Source: JACVRW01 sp034664085 (GTDB lineage: Bacteria; Actinomycetota; Thermoleophilia; Solirubrobacterales; Thermoleophilaceae). From it: a stretch of 64,000 bases of DNA. A program made the translations under genes and the position numbers. Shown piece after piece: positions 59,863-64,000 of the stretch. Position 1 is the stretch's first letter. Every line of letters begins with the position of its first letter. The stretch is taken from contig JAXDII010000018.1 in assembly GCA_034664085.1 (NCBI GenBank), positions 1 to 64,000 on the forward strand. The letters are read 5' to 3'. Under the pieces are notes generated by a model that ran no database searches, was not told the origin of the DNA, and was given only the letters and a program-made list of their open reading frames with translations.

Positions 59863-60722
59863 GCGGCTTTCCTTCCAGGGGGCGACAGGGCTACCTCGAC
59901 GTGCTCGACCTCGCCGATCGGCAGCTGCAGAAAGCGCGTGCCGGCGCGGCGGAACTGCTCCGGGTCGCCGGTCGCGAGGAAGCGGTAGTCGCCGCGGCGG
60001 TCCTCGCGGTTCTCGATGCCGGCCTCGCGCAGGCGCTCCTCCACCTCGCTGGCGATCGCCTCGCCGGAGCTGACGATCGCCACGCCCCGGCCCAGCTCGC
60101 GCTGGAGCACCGCCCGCACCAGCGGGTAGTGGGTGCAGCCGAGGATGACGGTGTCGACCCCGGCCCGCTTGAGCGGCCGGCAGGCGCCTTCCACGCAGGC
60201 GAGCGTGCGGTGGTCCACCTCGCCGCCCTCCTGGATCAGCGGCGCCAGCTCGGCGGAGGCGACGGCGTGCAGCTCGGCGTGCGGAGCCGCCTCGGCGAGG
60301 GCGCTGGCGTAGGCGCCGCTGGCGACGGTGGCCGGGGTGGCGATCAGCCCGACGCGGCCGTTGCGCGTGGCGGCCGCGGCGAGACGGGACTCCGGCAGCA
60401 CCACGCCCACAACCGGCACCTGGCGCTCGAGCTCCCCGCGCAGCGCGGGCAGAGCGGCGGCGGTCGCGGAGTTGCAGGCGACGACGAGCAGCTTGGCGCC
60501 GCGCTCGAGCAGGATGCCGGCGAGCTCGCGCGCGAACTCGGCGAGCTGGCGCGGCGAGCGGTCGCCGTACGGGAAGCGGGCGGTGTCCCCGAGGTAGAGG
60601 AAATCCTCGTGCGGAAGCGACACGAGGCACTCGTGCAGGACGGTGAGCCCGCCGACGCCGGAGTCGAAGACGGCGACGGGCAGGGAGCGATCGGGAGCCG
60701 CCACGGGCGCCAATGGTGGCAC
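59859..60722 (-). CDS. murI: Glutamate racemase
   Basis: The 287-residue cofactor-independent racemase makes D-glutamate for peptidoglycan. FDSGVGGLTVL, YLGDTARFPYG, VACNSATAAALP (first catalytic Cys) and LGCTHYPLV (second catalytic Cys) are all present. The GTG start lies 3 bases after the stop of the large surface-protein gene. Second envelope racemase in the window besides alr. Confidence 0.96.
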   Translation of the reverse strand: MPPLAPVAAPDRSLPVAVFDSGVGGLTVLHECLVSLPHEDFLYLGDTARFPYGDRSPRQLAEFARELAGILLERGAKLLVVACNSATAAALPALRGELERQVPVVGVVLPESRLAAAATRNGRVGLIATPATVASGAYASALAEAAPHAELHAVASAELAPLIQEGGEVDHRTLACVEGACRPLKRAGVDTVILGCTHYPLVRAVLQRELGRGVAIVSSGEAIASEVEERLREAGIENREDRRGDYRFLATGDPEQFRRAGTRFLQLPIGEVEHVEVALSPPGRKAA

Positions 60723-60725
60723 GCC

Positions 60726-63700
60726 CTACGGCAGGTAGCCGGCGGCGACGCGCTCCAGCGTCGGCGTCGCGGTGTCGCTGCCGCCCGTGAGCAGCGCCCG
60801 GTACTGGAGGTGGCGCGCGTTGGGGCTGGCGATCGCGTCGCCTGGGCCGACCGGCTGCCAGTCGGACCAGGTCCCGTCCGGCACGGCGCTGTCGCCGGAG
60901 CGCGTCTCCAGCGCCACCGCTGCCGCGCCGGGAAGCGAGGCCGTCGCCGCGAGCGTCGACCAGTCGGCGCCCGCCTGCCCGGAGTCCAGCACCCGCGAGG
61001 TGAAGGTGCCCGCCCCGCGGTAGGGGCTCATCCGCAGCCAGTGGACGGCCACCTCGGGGCCGCCCGCGTTGAAGTCGCTGGCCAGCGGACGCATGGGGCC
61101 GGAGACGGCGATCGGGTGGCTGGCCACGGACTGTCCGTCCACGAAGAAGTCGACGCTCGAGGCGTTCCAGACGACGCGGTAGCGGTGCGGCTCGGTGGGC
61201 GACACGCCCGCGATCGCGGTGTTGTCCTGTGACGCTCCATTGCTCCGCGCGAAGAGGCCGACGGGCAGGGCTCCCCCACCCGTGCTGAACATGGCCCACG
61301 GGGCGCCGGTGTAGTCGTTGGAGAAGCCCACGTGCTGGAACGGCGCCGCGGCGAAGGTGGCGTCGAACTCGACCGTGCGGCCGGTGCCGAAGGCGCCGTC
61401 CGTGCCGGAACGCGCGCCGTTCACCAGCAGCGAGCCGCCGGCCACGCCCGCGCCGCCGCCGCTGCCGGTCTCCCAGACCGTCGCGAACCAGCCGCTCGGC
61501 AGCGCACTGCCGCCGAACTCCTCTCCGACGATCGGGCGCAGCTGCACCTCGCCATCGGCCGCCGCCCCGGTCGCGCCCACGTACGTGTCGGGCCCGGGCG
61601 TGCCGGCCCCGAAGTCCGCCACGGTGGTGTCGACGACGCTCGCCGCCGGGCTCGCGTAGGTGGCGACGTAGTCGCCCGCCGCCGCGGCAAAGGCCGCGTA
61701 CTCGATGCCCTTCACCGTCCGGGGCTCGGTCGTCACCGGGCCGCCCCCGCGCGTCAGGCTCGACAGGGGTCGCCCGGCGGCCTCGGCCGGCACCATCGCC
61801 TCGAGGCCTTCCGCTCCGGCGCCGGGGGCGACCGTGAAGCTCAGGCGACCGTCCTCCCACCCCAGGTCCGCGAAGGACGAGGAGTTGCGCCCGTCGATCC
61901 ACGTCAGCATCTGCCGCGCCGAGACCACCGGCACGCCGCGCGACTTGGCCTCGGCCACGATCGCGGCGGCCCCGGAGAGGTCACGGTCCGTGTGCATGTT
62001 CGCCGTGAAGGCCCCGTAGAAGCCCTGCGGCCCGAGCGCACCGGACAGCAGCGCCGCGATGTGCGCGGGGATGTCCTGCCCCGACTCGTCGGTGATCTGC
62101 GTGGTCGACTGGTAGACGTCGATCAGCGAGCCGTCGAGGTCCGCGAAACGCATCGGCATGCCCGAGCCGGTGAACATCCCGGGCCGGTTCTGGATCCACT
62201 CGCCGGGCCAGTAGTAGTAGTTGGTGTCGAAGCGGATGGCGTGGTCGGCCTCGACCTTCGGATGGCTCGACCAGTCGCTCCAGGCGATGCAGTGCGTGCG
62301 GTTGGTCCGCGGCGCCGCCAGGCTCGGCCAGGTCGCCTGGAAGCCGGCGAGCTGGGCGTCGAAGTCGGCGTCCAGCGAGCCCGGCGTGAAGTTCGCGCAG
62401 CCGGTGTTGGGATGCAGGGCGATCTCGAAGCCCTCGCCCTGGTAGGCGGCGGCCTGGGCGTCGCTGATCGGGACGCTCGCGTACACGTAGGAGGTCGAGC
62501 GGATGCACTCCCAGCGGTCGACCGAGCACCCCGCCGGGCTCTCGGCCTTGAAGTGCTCGAAGTGGTCGACGGTCCCGCCGCCGCCATGGTCGTCGCCGGT
62601 CAGCACGACCGCCGCCTTCTCGCCCCTCGGGAGGTACCAGAAGCGCGGCAGCGGCTGGCGGTCGGCGGTCATCCGGGTGATCAGGCTGGCCAGCAGGCGC
62701 TGCTGCTCGTCGGCCTGGGGGATCGCGACCTTGCCCAGGTCCACCCAGTCGGGCTGGACGTCGCCGGCCTTGGCGCCGAAGAACAGGTCGTCGGAGCGGA
62801 TCGGGCCGTCCTGGCCGTCGCGCTCGTCGCCGGCCCACGCCGGGTTGCCCTGGCGCGTGTAGACGACCGAGCGCGCCAGGTCGTACGCGAACGCCGCCGC
62901 CTGTCCGCCGGCGCCGCCGACGTCGTGCAGGGTCACCGCCGGATTCGGCGTGGGCGTGGTCGAGTCGCCGTAGAGGCGCGCTACCTCAGCGGCGCCGTTC
63001 AGCGTGTAGCGGTCGGCCGTGCCGTGGAACTGGATCGTCTGGTCGGTGATGCCCGCCCCGGCGCCCGAGCCGGTGTCCACCTTGAGGTAGGCGTTCCCGA
63101 GGGTCCCGCCGGCGGCGCTGAGCCCGAGCAGGCCGGCGAGCCGGGCGTCGGGGCGCATCGCGATCAGGTTGCCGCCGCCCTGCACCCAGTTGCCGAGCAG
63201 CGTGGCCTGAGCGTCGGTGAGCCCGGTCTGCGCGAGCACCACCACGTCGTGGGCGTCGAGCGTCGCCGCGGTGACGCCGCTGATGTCCGTCGCGGTGAAG
63301 GCATTGAGCCCCTCGGCCCGCAGGATCTCGGAGTAGTAGCGGCCGAATGGGTCGCCGGCGGCGCTGATCACGAGGATCGGTCCACCCGGACCGTCGTCGG
63401 GCGGCGGCGGTGGCGGGGCCGCCGTGGTGAACGACCACGTGCGGTCCTCGGCCATCCGGTTGCCGGCGCGGTCGCGCGCGCCCGGCCCGAGCAGGCCGCC
63501 CTGGACGGTCGCCGTGTAGTTGGTGGAGCGAGCCAGTGCCGACCGCGGCGTCAGCCTGGCGGTCCGGGTAGAGGCGTTGTAGGTCACGTCGGCGGCCACA
63601 GCGGCGCCGCCCGGGGCGCGCAGCTCGAAGGTCGTGCCGTCGATGCTCGCCGCATCCATCGGCTCGTCGAAGGTGGCGCTGACCGAGGCGCCGGGTGCGA

Positions 63701-64000
63701 CGTCGGGCGCGCCGTCCGACGGAGAGACTGACGAGATCTCCGGCGCCCGCGTGTCGGGGAGGACGACGCGCTCGAAGACGACGTCCACCCAGTAGTTGGC
63801 CCTGTTGAAGGTCTCGTCCGGGAAGCCGCCGCTCGGCCCGTAGTTGAACATGCCGTTGGGCCCGTCGATCCCGTCGGCCAGCCCGTGGAGCGGCGGGTTG
63901 TGCTTGCCGATCGCGAAGTACTGCGAGTCGAACGCGTAGTGCCCGGTGGTCGTGTGGTAGGAGGCCACGTAGGTCGTGTTGCTGGTCACCGCGACGGGCG
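60726..64000 (-). CDS. Large secreted multidomain protein with DUF4082 and Ig-like domains, 5' end cut by window edge
   Basis: At least 1091 codons are visible and the frame runs off the right edge. In order: a DUF4082-like module (TYVASYHTTTGHYAFDSQYF, TFNRANYWVDVVFE), a bacterial Ig-like domain (PSDGAPDVAPGASVSATFDEPM), a Pro linker, a ThuA/glutamine-amidotransferase-like segment (VLAQTGLTDAQATLLGNWV), a polysaccharide-deacetylase-like part with the metal-site motif TGDDHGGGG and HPNTGC, and a C-terminal lectin/laminin-G-like region. It looks like an extracellular carbohydrate-active protein. Function is inferred from domain order only. Confidence 0.8.
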   Translation of the reverse strand, partial: PVAVTSNTTYVASYHTTTGHYAFDSQYFAIGKHNPPLHGLADGIDGPNGMFNYGPSGGFPDETFNRANYWVDVVFERVVLPDTRAPEISSVSPSDGAPDVAPGASVSATFDEPMDAASIDGTTFELRAPGGAAVAADVTYNASTRTARLTPRSALARSTNYTATVQGGLLGPGARDRAGNRMAEDRTWSFTTAAPPPPPPDDGPGGPILVISAAGDPFGRYYSEILRAEGLNAFTATDISGVTAATLDAHDVVVLAQTGLTDAQATLLGNWVQGGGNLIAMRPDARLAGLLGLSAAGGTLGNAYLKVDTGSGAGAGITDQTIQFHGTADRYTLNGAAEVARLYGDSTTPTPNPAVTLHDVGGAGGQAAAFAYDLARSVVYTRQGNPAWAGDERDGQDGPIRSDDLFFGAKAGDVQPDWVDLGKVAIPQADEQQRLLASLITRMTADRQPLPRFWYLPRGEKAAVVLTGDDHGGGGTVDHFEHFKAESPAGCSVDRWECIRSTSYVYASVPISDAQAAAYQGEGFEIALHPNTGCANFTPGSLDADFDAQLAGFQATWPSLAAPRTNRTHCIAWSDWSSHPKVEADHAIRFDTNYYYWPGEWIQNRPGMFTGSGMPMRFADLDGSLIDVYQSTTQITDESGQDIPAHIAALLSGALGPQGFYGAFTANMHTDRDLSGAAAIVAEAKSRGVPVVSARQMLTWIDGRNSSSFADLGWEDGRLSFTVAPGAGAEGLEAMVPAEAAGRPLSSLTRGGGPVTTEPRTVKGIEYAAFAAAAGDYVATYASPAASVVDTTVADFGAGTPGPDTYVGATGAAADGEVQLRPIVGEEFGGSALPSGWFATVWETGSGGGAGVAGGSLLVNGARSGTDGAFGTGRTVEFDATFAAAPFQHVGFSNDYTGAPWAMFSTGGGALPVGLFARSNGASQDNTAIAGVSPTEPHRYRVVWNASSVDFFVDGQSVASHPIAVSGPMRPLASDFNAGGPEVAVHWLRMSPYRGAGTFTSRVLDSGQAGADWSTLAATASLPGAAAVALETRSGDSAVPDGTWSDWQPVGPGDAIASPNARHLQYRALLTGGSDTATPTLERVAAGYLP

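Noticed and set aside
1..64000. tRNA, rRNA, CRISPR, insertion sequences, phage genes
   Set aside because: Looked for cloverleaf-like segments, repeated spacers, transposase and integrase motifs by eye and found none that could be supported.

Overview
The window is a 64 kb piece of a very GC-rich chromosome with dense, mostly minus-strand operons, frequent 4-base ATGA/GTGA gene overlaps and many GTG starts. The gene content (GuaB3-type IMP dehydrogenase next to guaA, CYP-associated [3Fe-4S]-type ferredoxin, FCD-type GntR regulator, DUF4082 surface protein, a c-di-AMP riboswitch in front of a peptidoglycan hydrolase) fits a soil actinobacterium; the rplM-rpsI-glmM-glmS-acpS-nnr-alr-cca-corA order makes me think of Thermoleophilia (Solirubrobacterales), but that placement is inference. 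I saw no rRNA, tRNA, CRISPR array, prophage or insertion sequence.

Layout. 1-10.6 kb (minus): one housekeeping superoperon, rplM-rpsI-glmM-glmS-acpS-nnr-CBS-alr-cca-corA-HIT (HIT truncated by the window edge). It joins ribosomal proteins L13/S9 to UDP-GlcNAc synthesis, acyl-carrier activation, NAD(P)HX repair, D-alanine supply and tRNA CCA addition. 10.7-12.1 kb (plus): promoter, a well-defined ydaO-type c-di-AMP riboswitch and an M23 endopeptidase.

12.1-29.0 kb: a catabolic island that is the most interesting part. Operon 1 (minus, 20.4 to 12.1 kb) encodes a ribose-type ABC importer, a cytochrome P450, its ferredoxin, an aldehyde dehydrogenase and a GMC alcohol oxidase/dehydrogenase. Operon 2 (24.9 to 20.6 kb) encodes a luciferase-like flavin monooxygenase, a SnoaL-like protein, a second aldehyde dehydrogenase and the ferredoxin reductase that would complete the P450 chain. 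Around them are a GntR/FCD repressor, a dimeric alpha/beta-barrel protein, an alpha/beta hydrolase, a carboxymuconolactone-decarboxylase-like protein, an EamA exporter and a divergent cupin. A shared 12-base element (about CTRGYATGSYAG) lies in front of the importer operon, the flavin monooxygenase operon, the regulator itself, the hydrolase and the exporter/cupin pair. I read this as one regulon for uptake and oxidative breakdown of a single unidentified, probably alicyclic, terpenoid or aromatic-derived compound: hydroxylation, alcohol oxidation, possible Baeyer-Villiger type oxygen insertion, ester or lactone hydrolysis and aldehyde oxidation.

29-47 kb: a patchwork of small stress and signalling genes (PRC barrel, PAS-GGDEF-GAF cyclase, ECF-like sigma factor with a Cys-rich membrane partner, GIY-YIG, DUF3303, STAS protein with no phosphorylatable serine), an HpsN-like dehydrogenase plus SDR pair, a methyltransferase, VOC and MOSC proteins, and two places (39.8-39.95 kb and 41.57-42.3 kb) where divergent genes have both lost their 5' ends, as if by deletion.

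47-64 kb (minus): a second housekeeping block, murI-rph-rdgB-CDF transporter, roadblock-small protein-tldD-tldE, HU, pyrF, LysM protein-dacA-pfkB-guaB3-guaA, preceded by a very large secreted DUF4082-containing protein that runs off the right edge.
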